From Dromaius novaehollandiae (Eukaryota; Chordata; Aves; Casuariiformes; Dromaiidae), in assembly GCF_036370855.1 (NCBI RefSeq), contig NC_088105.1:14141619-14205618 (forward strand): a DNA stretch of 64,000 nucleotides, given 5' to 3'. A program made the position numbers and the translations under genes. The notes under the pieces are model-generated. The model worked only from the letters and a program-made list of their open reading frames with translations, ran no database searches and was not told where the DNA came from. Every line of letters starts with the position of its first letter. Position 1 is the stretch's first letter. Shown piece after piece: positions 36,401-45,009 of the stretch.

Positions 36401-38816
36401 TGTTGGGCTCCTTCTCAGCCCAGTTCTCCGCCTCCTTTGTCAGGGCCTTCCTGGTGCCCACCCAGGTCCAGGTGCCATTCAGCTTGCGAATGCCGATCCA
36501 GTAGTATCGTGAGTGGAAGGGCAGCCATTGGTTGAGGTACTTGATTTCGTTCTTGTTCTGGATGGCCACGAGGTCCGTGAAGTAGGTCTGGCAGAAGTTC
36601 CTCGCCTGCTCCCATGTGTAGTCCTTCTGTTCAGTGTAATTGTACTGCCAGGCTCCCACCTCGAGCTGCGCGATGAGGCCTGCAGGAGAGGACAGCAGTG
36701 CCACCACATCACTCATGTGGCCAAGTGGCTGGCAGAGTGGGGCTGGCGAAAGCACAGAGCCAGCACGAGGGGTGAAATCCCAGACACCGCAGCTCCGCTC
36801 CCCGACTGAAACCTGCCTGGCGTTCACTGACTCCACGATCATCTCACACCACCCCTGCAAAGCACAGAGAGGCTGCGTGCCACTGTCACTTGGGAAGACC
36901 CACAAAGGTTTCCCCAAGAGGAAAAATAGTATCAAGATGTTTCCTTAAAAAAACATTTCCCTCCACAGGTGCAGAAGTGTACCACTTCAGTTTTTCGCTT
37001 TATATTTTCACATGAGTCAGCCTGGAGCAAGAAAGAGCAATGCGCACTCCTCTCCAGCGAAAACCTTTGGTTCCTAAGGTGCTTTCAACTAGCTGCTAAC
37101 CTAAGCTAGAGATGGTCTGAAGAGTCTTGTAAAACTCAACATTGCAAAACAAAGTCTTGCAAAAGTGAAGGTCACATGCCGGTCATGCCCACCAGGCAGG
37201 GCACAGCCAGAGATTAACTGGAACCCACACCCAGAAATGGAGGGAATTTAGCTGAAATGCTGCTTCTATTTTCAAGATTTCTCACCACAACTTGATGCAA
37301 TCAAAAGTTTTTAGCCACAAAAAAAGCTTCCTCCCTGTAATCAGGTATCTCCATAACTGCAGAAAACTGTCTGAAATAAAGATGGAGATCACAGATCGCT
37401 CCAGACAGTCAGCCTGGGGTACACCTCTCTCTCAAGAGAGCATACCACATCCCCTCATTATGAAGGCAAAGGTCTGGGCATAATAGGTTAAACGCAAATT
37501 CAGGGCTTCCCAGTTCCAACTGGGCTCATAAGGAAACAATAATGCACTAAAAATTTCCATAATTTGACTATTTTTCTTCATGGAAGATCAAACTATCCAT
37601 TTTGTTAAACAAAATTGAAGCTGAGGAAAACCTAGCCTTCAACAACAGCCCTCCTCTTCACTCCTTGTGAGTTCAGGGGGCCTCCTGGGAACCTGCCTGT
37701 CCTCAGCTCCCACCGCACAGAGCCTGAACCCTCACCACCTCTGCAGCACAGCTCAGAGCAACAGCTCCTGATGCCCTCACACTTCCCATCCCCAAACCAA
37801 AAAGGACCAGGAAATCCATCCACTGCTTGCCAGTCTTCCACGGTCCCTCCTGCTCCTTTCTGCCAGCTCACATACTAGTAACAGCATCTCCTTTCCAGGA
37901 GCACTGCTCATCCCCACACCTTCTACTCCTCTCTGTTCCTTCTCCCCAGCCTTTTATCAACTCGCCCTGTCCCACCTGCAGCTGAAAACCTCACACCTGG
38001 GTGCCGCTTGCCTGGATTTTGATTCCTCTGCTCTCCCAGGCAGCCCCACCATGCCTCCTCCCCACACAGCGCTTGAGAGCATCTGCAGCGCTGGAGGATG
38101 GTTTTGCATGCTTGTTTTTCCCTCAGACCTAAATCTCGGTCTCCTCCTGATATTTCTGTGTTTGCCTCTGTTCCTTAGATGTATCACAAAAAGTCACTTG
38201 AAAAATAACCCAGATTGCTCAGGGTCTAAGCCCAGTATCTCTAGGGACAGAGCAGGTAGCAGCAGGTCTTGCTCTGTACAGTGCCGATGTGCAAGCGAAA
38301 GCCTGTCCTACAGGCAGCCAACCCAGCTTTCCCAAAAATAACATTAATTTCCTTTTCTCATTTCTCTTGCTGTCCCCGAGACCCACTGCTTCTCCTGATA
38401 TGTGAATCAGCAGCTTTAATTCAATCCAGCCCATACGCCTGTGGCTTGTGTTGGCTATGTCCACGCTCGGCTCTTCAGCACAGCGCCGGCAGGAGAGCTG
38501 CTGTTGCCTTTCTCCAGTTGAACGAAACTAGTGGCTCTGAGAGGAAATGTGAGGATGGGGAGGGAGAGACAGCGTGGGGTCCCCTCGCTGCCCAGACAAG
38601 GCACAAAACAACTGCGGCTGGCAGCCCTGGGAGGCTGGTGGCATCCCAAAATGAACATCACCCGTTGCTGCTTCCCTGGACCCACAGGCAGGAAGGTCAT
38701 GCTCAGCCGGCTGAGCCCGCAGCAGGCGCCTTACCCCATGTAACGGCAGTGATGCCCAGGTAGCAGATGCCACGACAGCTGAGACCCCGGGTCCTTGCAG
38801 CGGAGCGCTGTCCCAT
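27363..38816 (-). CDS. SELP: P-selectin (SELP)
   Basis: Type I adhesion receptor of activated endothelium and thrombocytes that binds sialyl-Lewis-type ligands on leukocytes. Exons on the minus strand: 38735-38816 (signal), 36290-36679 (lectin), 35879-35986 (EGF); sushi exons 33414-33599, 33085-33270, 32231-32416, 30328-30513, 29999-30184, 29172-29357, 28486-28671; then 28170-28292 (transmembrane), 27745-27778 and 27363-27417 (tail). Total 2094 nt, 697 residues, all in frame. P-selectin is preferred over E- or L-selectin for three reasons: the lectin core (IQNKNEI, WTWVGT, EPNNK, WND), the EGF stretch [18 protein letters not shown], and the tail [12 protein letters not shown] (human GVFTNAAFDPSP). 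Human SELP has nine sushi domains; here seven are intact and two are decayed. The start may instead lie in an upstream exon (39206). Confidence 0.93.
27745..27778 (-). CDS. SELP: SELP cytoplasmic tail microexon
   Basis: 34 nt, acceptor ccattag|ca, donor ag|gtaaga. Encodes [11 protein letters not shown](S). This acceptor was chosen over the next cag because only it keeps the frame into the last exon; the other would give an immediate stop. Confidence 0.8.
28170..28292 (-). CDS. SELP: SELP transmembrane exon
   Basis: 123 nt, phase 1-1. Encodes [18 protein letters not shown], a hydrophobic span ([18 protein letters not shown]), then the stop-transfer KRLSDK. Donor G|gtacag at 28169. Confidence 0.93.
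28486..28671 (-). CDS. SELP: SELP sushi exon 7 (membrane-proximal)
   Basis: 186 nt, phase 1-1. Encodes [32 protein letters not shown] and [12 protein letters not shown]. It is clearly diverged from the other six and was not part of the recent amplification. Confidence 0.93.
29172..29357 (-). CDS. SELP: SELP sushi exon 6 (VLSAPDW type)
   Basis: 186 nt, phase 1-1, donor G|gtacac. Third member of the near-identical VLSAPDW set. Confidence 0.92.
29734..29881 (-). pseudogene. SELP: decayed SELP sushi exon, copy 1
   Basis: Same decayed sequence as 32793-32940: lost first cysteine, TEF in place of TGF, and no C-terminal WTG or final cysteine. The two copies share the same defects, so the decay came before the duplication. 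Confidence 0.75.
29999..30184 (-). CDS. SELP: SELP sushi exon 5 (KCPALAAP type)
   Basis: 186 nt, phase 1-1. Duplicate of the exon at 33085-33270 with a few changes (for example SSACTF in place of GSACTF). Confidence 0.92.
30328..30513 (-). CDS. SELP: SELP sushi exon 4 (VLSAPDW type)
   Basis: 186 nt, phase 1-1, four cysteines and DWTGQPPQC. Followed upstream by the same ~370-bp intron cassette found beside exons 3 and 6. Confidence 0.92.
30514..30878 (-). repeat. third copy of SELP intron cassette
   Basis: Intron sequence beside the exon at 30328. It matches 29358-29722 and 32417-32780 with only a few differences and ends abruptly after gacagagatg near 30878, where the other two copies continue into the decayed sushi exon. 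Confidence 0.85.
30879..32230. other. unique SELP intron between duplication blocks
   Basis: Single-copy intronic DNA of about 1.35 kb between the two sushi blocks. I see no exon or named repeat in it. Confidence 0.7.
32231..32416 (-). CDS. SELP: SELP sushi exon 3 (VLSAPDW type)
   Basis: 186 nt, phase 1-1, donor G|gtagag. Nearly identical to the exons at 30328 and 29172, including flanking intron. Confidence 0.9.
32793..32940 (-). pseudogene. SELP: decayed SELP sushi exon, copy 2
   Basis: The acceptor and first ~49 codons resemble the KCPALAAP sushi type ([27 protein letters not shown]). The first cysteine is replaced by Tyr and TGF has become TEF. Homology stops before the WTG and last cysteine, leaving no clear phase-1 donor. 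Including it would shift the frame of the next exon, so it is probably skipped. Confidence 0.75.
33085..33270 (-). CDS. SELP: SELP sushi exon 2 (KCPALAAP type)
   Basis: 186 nt, phase 1-1. Encodes [18 protein letters not shown] and a standard sushi core. Its duplicate is at 29999-30184. Confidence 0.93.
33414..33599 (-). CDS. SELP: SELP sushi exon 1 (VLSAPDW type)
   Basis: 186 nt, phase 1-1. Encodes [16 protein letters not shown] through [19 protein letters not shown] to [11 protein letters not shown], with four cysteines and the WTG core of a complement control module. This is the sushi domain next to the EGF module. Confidence 0.93.
33600..35878. other. SELP intron between EGF and first sushi exon
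   Basis: A 2.3-kb intron. Several overlapping open frames exist on both strands, but none resembles a known domain. Confidence 0.7.
35879..35986 (-). CDS. SELP: SELP EGF-like exon
   Basis: 108 nt, phase 1-1. Encodes [16 protein letters not shown], then [17 protein letters not shown], with six cysteines in EGF spacing. Human SELP has GECLETIGNYTCSCYPGF at the same place. Confidence 0.95.
36290..36679 (-). CDS. SELP: SELP C-type lectin exon
   Basis: 390 nt, phase 1-1, with acceptor ctcctgcag and donor G|gtgatg. Encodes [27 protein letters not shown]-type core (here [14 protein letters not shown]), [35 protein letters not shown] and GKWNDEPC. The EPN and WND residues are the calcium and fucose ligands of selectins, so the binding site looks intact. 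Confidence 0.96.
36680..38734. other. SELP intron between signal and lectin exons
   Basis: A 2.1-kb intron. Nothing recognised. Confidence 0.7.
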
Positions 38817-38825
38817 GGCCGTGCC
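38735..38825 (-). CDS. SELP: SELP signal-peptide exon
   Basis: Acceptor atgcag before 38825; start codon at 38816; donor TGG G|gtaagg at 38734. Encodes [12 protein letters not shown], then the hydrophobic core [11 protein letters not shown], which continues LIAQL across the junction, aligned with human ALISEL. Confidence 0.75.
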
Positions 38826-38999
38826 CTGCATGTCGGGGAAACAGGCGTGAGCGGTGGCGCGTCCCAGCCTGGGGCTTTGCCGGAGCACAGCTGGGTGGTG
38901 GGGCGGCTGTGCCCGGAGCACAGCTGGGCAGCGGGCAGGGCTTTGCCGGGGGCACAGCGGGAGCTGTGCCCGCAGTGCAGGTGGCTGCAGAGGAGTCAC

Positions 39000-39450
39000 T
39001 AAGTCGCCCGCAATGCCCCCGACTGCATCTCGCCCTCACCCCATCCGGGAGCCGCGGTCACCTGCGCTGGCAGTGCCCGGGGGCCCTTGCTGCCCCGCTG
39101 GCGTTTCTGCCGGGGGAGCCCAGTGCCCGCAGGTTCCCGGCAGCGCCTGCCCGCAGCCCCGCGGTGCCCCAGCCCCGTCCCCGGGGAGAGGAGTGGGACC
39201 TACCATGCTGGCACCGCGCACGCACCCGCCGAGCCGCGCCTGGCCCCCACGCTCGGCGCAGCTCCTCGCACTTCCTCCGAGCGCGCAGCGCAGCGCATCG
39301 CATCGCCTCCCCCCGCGGCCGCTTCCCCTGCCCGGCCCAGCCCTGCGCCTGGGTCTGCCCCGGCCGCTGCCTGGCATGGGTCCCGCGGGCACGGGGACGC
39401 GGGGCTCCCGGCGAGCCACTGGCCCCGCTCCCGGCTCACGAGCGAGGGCT
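39000..39450. promoter_or_regulatory. SELP: GC/CpG-rich region at the SELP 5' end
   Basis: Dense CpG sequence just upstream of the SELP signal exon, including the candidate exon 1 donor at 39203. Likely promoter and first exon of SELP. The exact start is not visible. Confidence 0.5.
39204..39206 (-). other. SELP: candidate SELP exon 1 end with alternative start codon
   Basis: On the minus strand an ATG in good context (gccagcATG) is followed at once by a donor, gtaggt, at 39203. Spliced to the acceptor atgcag before 38825, it reads M-G-T-A and then continues in frame into the M-G-Q-R start at 38816. The surrounding 39.0-39.45 kb is CpG-rich, as a first exon would be. The join is inferred from signals only. 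Confidence 0.4.
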
Positions 39451-39627
39451 GCCAGGTCTCCCCGTCCTCCAGGAGCGCAGCGTGTCCGGTGCGCGGGAGC
39501 GGGCCTCGCTGCCTGCCAGCGCTTGCATATGCTCCTTGTTAACGGGCTTTTTGCTCTGGCTGCGAATTTTCACATATATTGTTTGTGAAGAATTAGTTAC
39601 ACAATGTGTTTTCCTGTCTCTTCAGCC

Positions 39628-39633
39628 TTTATT
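39628..39633 (-). terminator. AATAAA polyadenylation signal, minus strand
   Basis: TTTATT on the plus strand reads AATAAA on the minus strand, 44 bases beyond the stop of the candidate exon at 39677. A TG-rich patch follows downstream. Confidence 0.4.
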
Positions 39634-39676
39634 AGTAAAGGTCTAAGAACAGGACAGAGGAACTTCCCCCCAGTTG

Positions 39677-39843
39677 TTAATACCGTTTATGAGCTTTCAC
39701 CAGTGCTTTAGAAACATCCCCCATTGTGTCCATCTCCTCTGGGATCATTCCTGAATCATCATTAATCTTTTTTTGCCCTGTTCTTCTTCTAAGTAAAATT
39801 GCCTTGGCAGGGTTTTCTGCAGAATTATTCTGCTCACTTCCAG
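39677..39843 (-). CDS. unidentified candidate terminal coding exon
   Basis: Minus-strand frame following an acceptor-like ctttag (39844). It encodes 54 residues, including GSEQNNSAENPAKAILLRRR and IPEEMDTMGDVSKALVKAHK, and ends with TAA. An AATAAA lies 44 bases downstream. The composition looks protein-like: acidic and basic blocks, no low complexity. I do not recognise the family. The other exons should lie to the right on the minus strand, but I could not identify any before the PI-PLC gene. It could also be a fragment of a dead gene or chance. Confidence 0.35.
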
Positions 39844-42800
39844 CTAAAGCCAAAGTGAGAACTTTGCAGGTCACAAGAACTTTCCAGTTGCAGAGAAATT
39901 ATTGATGCTCCAGTGGGAGTAATACTAGACAAAAGGAGGAACCCATCCCACAGAATCTGTAATCTACTACAATGAGTTTATACTTGGCTAATATAAATCA
40001 AACTCAGTTCCTGTTGCTTGTAATCTTCCTTGCAATATGTTTTACTGCAACTGTTTTTATGGTAGTGTTCAGTGCTCAGCCTGTATTTATGTCCAGTAAC
40101 TCAAACTCACTCGTTTCACAGGAGCTCATGTGCAGAGGGCATGCAAGGAAAAGGGGAAAGCAGGCAGAAAGGCTGGGTGGCAGCCAGCGGGGCAGTGGGG
40201 CCTCTCTGCAAAGCTGAGGTCCGCCCGGACAGGTCAGGAGCTGCGTCTCCCGTGCGGTGGGAGCCGTGGACCCACCAGACACACCGTGAATCAGAGGTGT
40301 GCTTGACTCTGTACGCCCAGAGAGGGGAGGAGGAGAAAAATAGGTTGTGTCCCCTGCCAGTTTCACTTCTGCTGCGACAGGGCATGGTAGGACAGAGCTG
40401 TAGAAAAACATATATCCTCCCTTATTTTTGTAACTGCAAATAATATCTGGTACTGTTTTCAAAATGGAAACAAGGTGGCAGAGACCCAGAGGCTGCTGTT
40501 GTGAAGCGCAGAACATGGCCAAGAACCGGCGTATTTGTGGTGGCCGGGGGCTCATCCCGCCGGCGAGCGGCTCTGCCGGAGCACCCTCTGGCTCGTCCTC
40601 CTCTGGGATCGCAGCCCGGCTTGGCTCTGCCAAGAGCTCGATGCAGCTATTTCCGAGGAATCATGGAGTGTTTACCTTGTGGCTTAGAGAGGGAAAGGAG
40701 CTATCAGCATCACCCGGGTTGGCTCGAATCCACCGCTTTGCAAGAATCGGAAGCGTGCCTACCCGGAAACGGCGTCTGCGGGCTCCCTGGGCTCGTGCCC
40801 ATGGCTGCGCCTCTGCCCAGGCACCCAAGGGCTGCGCCGAGGTTGCTTCGCAGGTGGTGGAAAAGGGGTTCACGCAGCAGACGGCAGAGACAACCTGCAC
40901 CAGCTCTGGAGCTGCGCCTGCCCAGGGAGGGGGTTACGCGCCCGGGGTCCTTTCGCGCCCCCGGCGGTCTCCCAGGTCCGCCCCCCGGGAAGGTGCTCCA
41001 GCTGCAAGGCCCTGCTGTGACCCCCCGTGTCCCCCGGGGAGCGCCCAGGACCCAGAGCAGCGAGACGCGAGCGAGGTGCGCAAAGGGGCTACCCTGCCAC
41101 CGCCACGCCGCCACCCCCCGCCCCGCACGGGGCACGCTCGCGTTGCTTTTGGCAGAGGCGCTGTCCCACGGTGGCACGGCGTGTTCCCCCCTTGTGCAAT
41201 GTTCCCCTGCAAACCGCACGGGAACCGAGTCACCCTGACACGGCCTTCCCCGGCTCGGCTGCTGCCAGCGATACTGCGAGCGCCTTTCCTGGGCAGCGTG
41301 CGGCTGCCGCCAGCCCCCGTCGTGGAGCGGAGCAGGGCAGGGCGCAGCAGCACGGCCCCGCCGCCCCCGGGCACAGACAGGACTGGCGGCACCTTCGGTG
41401 GCTCCTGCTACAGCACGCAGGAGCATTTTGGGGCAAGTTATCCCTGCCCATCTGCCCTGCTAACGCCTCTCAGAGATGCTTTGTGTAACCACTCCTGCAG
41501 GAGGGCTTTCTGCCTTGCACCTCCTCGGGGTGCTTGTGACCGGGAGCCTTTTCAGGCGGTGCCTTCAGCCGTGCACCAGCCCTGCAGCGGGAGGGCAGCC
41601 CCAGCCTCGCCAACCCCACCGTCCTCCCCGTCGGAGATAAAACAGGTCCATCTCCCGGCTCCCGCAGTGGGGCCTGCTGGCACCAGGTTGCAGAGAGCCG
41701 GCGTGCCACTGCTGCCCGCACCGCGTGCACCGGCCCCGCAGCCCCCAGCCAAGTGCCTGGCACGGAGAAGGGTTTGCCAAACAGGATGTCAGAGGCGTAG
41801 GTAGCGCTGAGGTTATCTCACTGCTGGTGTGGCATGGAGTAAACAAGCAGCTCTGCCCACCCGGGGAATCCCAGGCAGCGTGCCTCTGCCCGTCTCCGCG
41901 AGCAGCCATGGGGCTGGGCCACGCTGAGCCCCCTGCAGACCCGTCCTCCCTGTCCCGGGGGCCTGGCGTGCCGGCACCGTGCACCCTGTGGCTCTCCTGT
42001 AGCATGGGACGCAGCGGCGGCAGGAGGTGGAGAATAGTGCGGATCTCAGTGCGCAGCACAGCAGGCCACCAGCTCCCCGGACCTCACCACTTGCTTTCAT
42101 CACCCATCTGGACAACCTAGCTTGACGTGGTGATTTCCACCTTCTTACGTCTACTAAAATGAGCTCCGGGATGGAGTCCCTCATCCGTCACTGCAGCCTG
42201 CCCAGAGCAGGCGGATGAATGTCCTCAGCATGGAGAGTCTTGTCTCCATCCAGAGCCAGCCCTTGTGGAGCAAACAATGTCCTCTTCTCCGGCCAGGAAA
42301 TCCTGAGGCAACCCCTCTGGCACTTAGTAAGGGCAGTTGTATTTTTCCCTGATAACAGGAGCACTCTTGAGGAGGCTCTTCACCCTTTGGCAGGCCAGGG
42401 CTGAGCTTTCCTCTTCTCAGCAGGCCTGGGCAAACGCTCTGTCTTGTGCCTTCTGACCTGTTTCAGTGCAACCAGCAGCTTGGTGTTTTGTCTCCTGGGA
42501 TCTTGGCCATCTTTCTGCTGCGAGTAGCGGCTGTGTCCTGTGACTTGTCGGTCTCTATTTAAATTGCTGATTTGCTTTTCTGCAGGTAGGGTGTGGGTTT
42601 TACTTCCCCTCACACTTTCCCAGCAGGTCTGCGTGTGAGGCTAATGCACCAGACATTGAAAAACTGTCTTCTGCATGGGGCACCTTCCCGTGCTTGTGCA
42701 GGCACTTCTGGGCGCACTCAGTGTTCGGTGTACGGGGATGCTGAGGCATCTCCTACCTGGGCCATTTAAGGGTCTTGCTGCATGACTGCCTGGGTTTGAA

Positions 42801-43959
42801 CAGGAGCCTCATGAGGTGCAACCAAGGAGGGTTAGGGCTGTGCTTTAGCCACTGGTCCTTCCAGGCAGGCATTATTCGTTAGGGCTGTTTTGATTAAAAT
42901 GAGCGGGAGGTCCAGCTCTCTGTACACGGGGATGGGTCAGCAGCGGGCCGCATGCTGGGGGCATAACGCATGCTGGGGGCTGCCAGGCCACGCTGTGCTG
43001 CTGCTGGCACCTGCGTGGCTTCGCTGCTGCTCACACCTGTGCACCGAGTGCACAGACCTCAGCTCCCACTGCCAGGTGGGGGAAGGCACTTCTCACCACT
43101 TGGCATTTCCTTGGTTTTGCTCCACAAGTGACCATGTCTCCCTGCCCGGCCCAGGGACGTCCTGGTCTCTGGAGGGACAGGAGATGTTGAGGCTGGGGCT
43201 GTGGTGGGTCCCAGGTCCTGCACTGAGCCCTGCCGGCTCCTCCGGGGCACCGAGCCGGACCTGACTGTATTGCGCTGTCTCCCCACAGGAGTGCATCTGT
43301 TTGGCCTGCTGAAATTGCCTCATTCTTACAGTTTTGACTTTTGGGGAAGGTCCCTGCAAGAAAAAAAAGCAAAATCTAAAATAGCGAGGGGAACCATGTT
43401 CTTAACAATTTATTGCCACCTTTGAAATTGCTTCCTCCTCCTCCTCCTCCATATTCTGACCCCCTTACACCTCTGGTTTAAGAGCAAGGTGGTTAGAAAC
43501 ACCAGTTTAGCTGTGTTTTGACAATGGAGAGAGGGATACAGGCTTTTTAATTGCCGAACAGCAAAAGCAAAAAGTCTTTTCTGCACTATTCTCCATATTT
43601 TTGCTAGGAAATGTCAAGAAAACATAGTAAGTGCTTTCCTAGCTTCTTTTAATTTTTAATTCCTGGTAAAAGGAAAATCACTACTTTGCAGAGAAGCTTG
43701 CTTCTCTGCAGCTGGACTTACCGGTCCCAGAAGGCTGGTGGTGCCCCCTGCTCCGCTGGGGCCTGGGCTGGCCTCGCCTCAGGTGGGAGCTGGCATGGCC
43801 CCGCACCGCGGTTGTGCCTTGCGTCCTCGCAGGCGAGGGAGCGAAGTGAAGGAGGCTGCAGGCCCTCGCACAGCAGGTCCCCAGGCCAGTCGCCTCCAGC
43901 CGCGGCCGCCAGCGGTGCCAAACCCGCCTCCGTGCAGCCGCCGCAGACCCAGGCGGACG
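39844..43959. other. GC-rich interval without an assigned gene
   Basis: Long open frames exist (for example 40464-41804, plus), but they are Pro/Ala/Arg-rich and have no domain I recognise, as expected by chance in CpG-rich DNA. A (TCC)n patch lies near 43435-43450. No CR1 copy was recognised. Confidence 0.6.
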
Positions 43960-45009
43960 TCACACCGCCGTCACGCGCCTTCCTAACGCAGCGCAAGAGC
44001 TAGACACACGCTTTTGCTGCAAAGGTGCTGACGTCCTTCGGCAGAGGCACGGGGCCGGCAGCGGCGTCCGGCTGGCCCGGGGGACGGCGGTGCGGGTACC
44101 GAGGGATGCTCTGCGCGCCGGCGCGCCCCGGCTCCGCTGCCGTGCGGGTGCTGCGGGGACGCGGGGGACGGCCGCCGTGCCCCACGGCGCGTTGCTCTCC
44201 ACGATGAGGCGGACGAGGTCGGCCCCCGGGAAGTCCATGATGACGACCCCCCAGCGCACGGCCTGCCCCGAGCGGCGCTGCAGGTGCCGGTGGCAGCGGG
44301 GGTTCACAAACCGGGCCACCTCGGCGGGGCAGGTGAAGAGCCCGTTGCCGGAGCAGAAGGTGAGGTGCAGGGTGGCTGGGTCGCCGCCGGCCGCCGTCTC
44401 CAGGTGCTGCTGCACCTGGGCCCACTTGCGCTGCAGCGAGAGCACGTTCCAGGCGTCGCTGACGCTCAGCCGCTGGTAGGGGATGCCCAGCACCTGCCGC
44501 TGCAGCTCCTCCAGCACCACGATCTTGCCCCTCGCCTGGCCCAGCGTGGGCACCTCCTCCCGGCACCACACGCGGCCTCCTCCCTCCTCGGCCAGGCAGC
44601 GCCGGAGGCGGGCGGCGAAGCCGGGCCGGCCGAAGAGGGGCAGCTCCTCCTTGATGCGCACGAGCACGGCCTCGCGGGGGTGCGCGCGGAGGAAGCGCAG
44701 GGCGCGGCGCAGCACGCCCCCCAGGCTGGCCCGCTGGAAGGCGCAGAGGTGGTACACGAGCAGCTCGCCCCGCTCCAGCTTGCACCGCACGTCCAGGAAG
44801 CGCACGCCGGCCGCCAGCTGCGCCTCCAGCCCCCAGCTCTGGCACCGCAGGCGCCGGCCGCCGAACAGGCTCAGGGAGTCGTGGGTGCCGGGCACGGAGA
44901 GGCAGGAGAGCGGCAGGGCGTCGGGCAGCGCCGACATCCAGTCGGGGCGGAGGGCGGCGGGCTGGGGCGTGCAGTCGAACGCCGCGCTCTGCCCGCGCGC
45001 CGCCTCCAT
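43960..45009 (-). CDS. bacterial-type phosphatidylinositol phospholipase C (PI-PLC X-domain protein)
   Basis: 349 residues in one coding exon. Start at 45009 in strong context (gccATGg), just after an acceptor-like cctctcag. The PI-PLC X fold is readable: WMSALPDALPLSCLSVPGTHDS (read from residue 24), with catalytic H43 and D44; FLDVR with D73 and R75; LLVYHL with H87; VRIKEE with K120; ARGKIVVLEE; and GVVIMDFPGADL with D259. These match the GTHDS, FDIR, second histidine, lysine and late aspartate positions of Bacillus PI-PLC. It lacks the EF-hand, Y and C2 regions of animal PLCs, so it belongs with the small vertebrate 1-phosphatidylinositol phosphodiesterase-like proteins. Residues after ~275 are Ala/Arg/Pro-rich without homology and may be an extension or a missed splice. 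No signal peptide is obvious. Confidence 0.85.
   Translation of the reverse strand: MEAARGQSAAFDCTPQPAALRPDWMSALPDALPLSCLSVPGTHDSLSLFGGRRLRCQSWGLEAQLAAGVRFLDVRCKLERGELLVYHLCAFQRASLGGVLRRALRFLRAHPREAVLVRIKEELPLFGRPGFAARLRRCLAEEGGGRVWCREEVPTLGQARGKIVVLEELQRQVLGIPYQRLSVSDAWNVLSLQRKWAQVQQHLETAAGGDPATLHLTFCSGNGLFTCPAEVARFVNPRCHRHLQRRSGQAVRWGVVIMDFPGADLVRLIVESNAPWGTAAVPRVPAAPARQRSRGAPARRASLGTRTAVPRASRTPLPAPCLCRRTSAPLQQKRVSSSCAALGRRVTAV

Noticed and set aside
38795-39646. 283- and 244-codon plus-strand frames over the SELP 5' region
   Set aside because: Alanine/proline/arginine-rich frames in CpG-rich DNA, antisense to the SELP signal exon.
40076-40633. Minus-strand frame containing IPEEDEPEGAPAEPLAGG as a possible upstream exon for the unidentified gene
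   Set aside because: It begins with a non-ATG codon, no acceptor-donor pair with matching phase to 39843 could be found, and much of the frame is compositionally noisy.
40464-41804. 446-codon plus-strand open frame
   Set aside because: Composition follows the local GC content, no conserved motif was recognised, and overlapping long frames occur on the other strand. Not supportable without transcription evidence.
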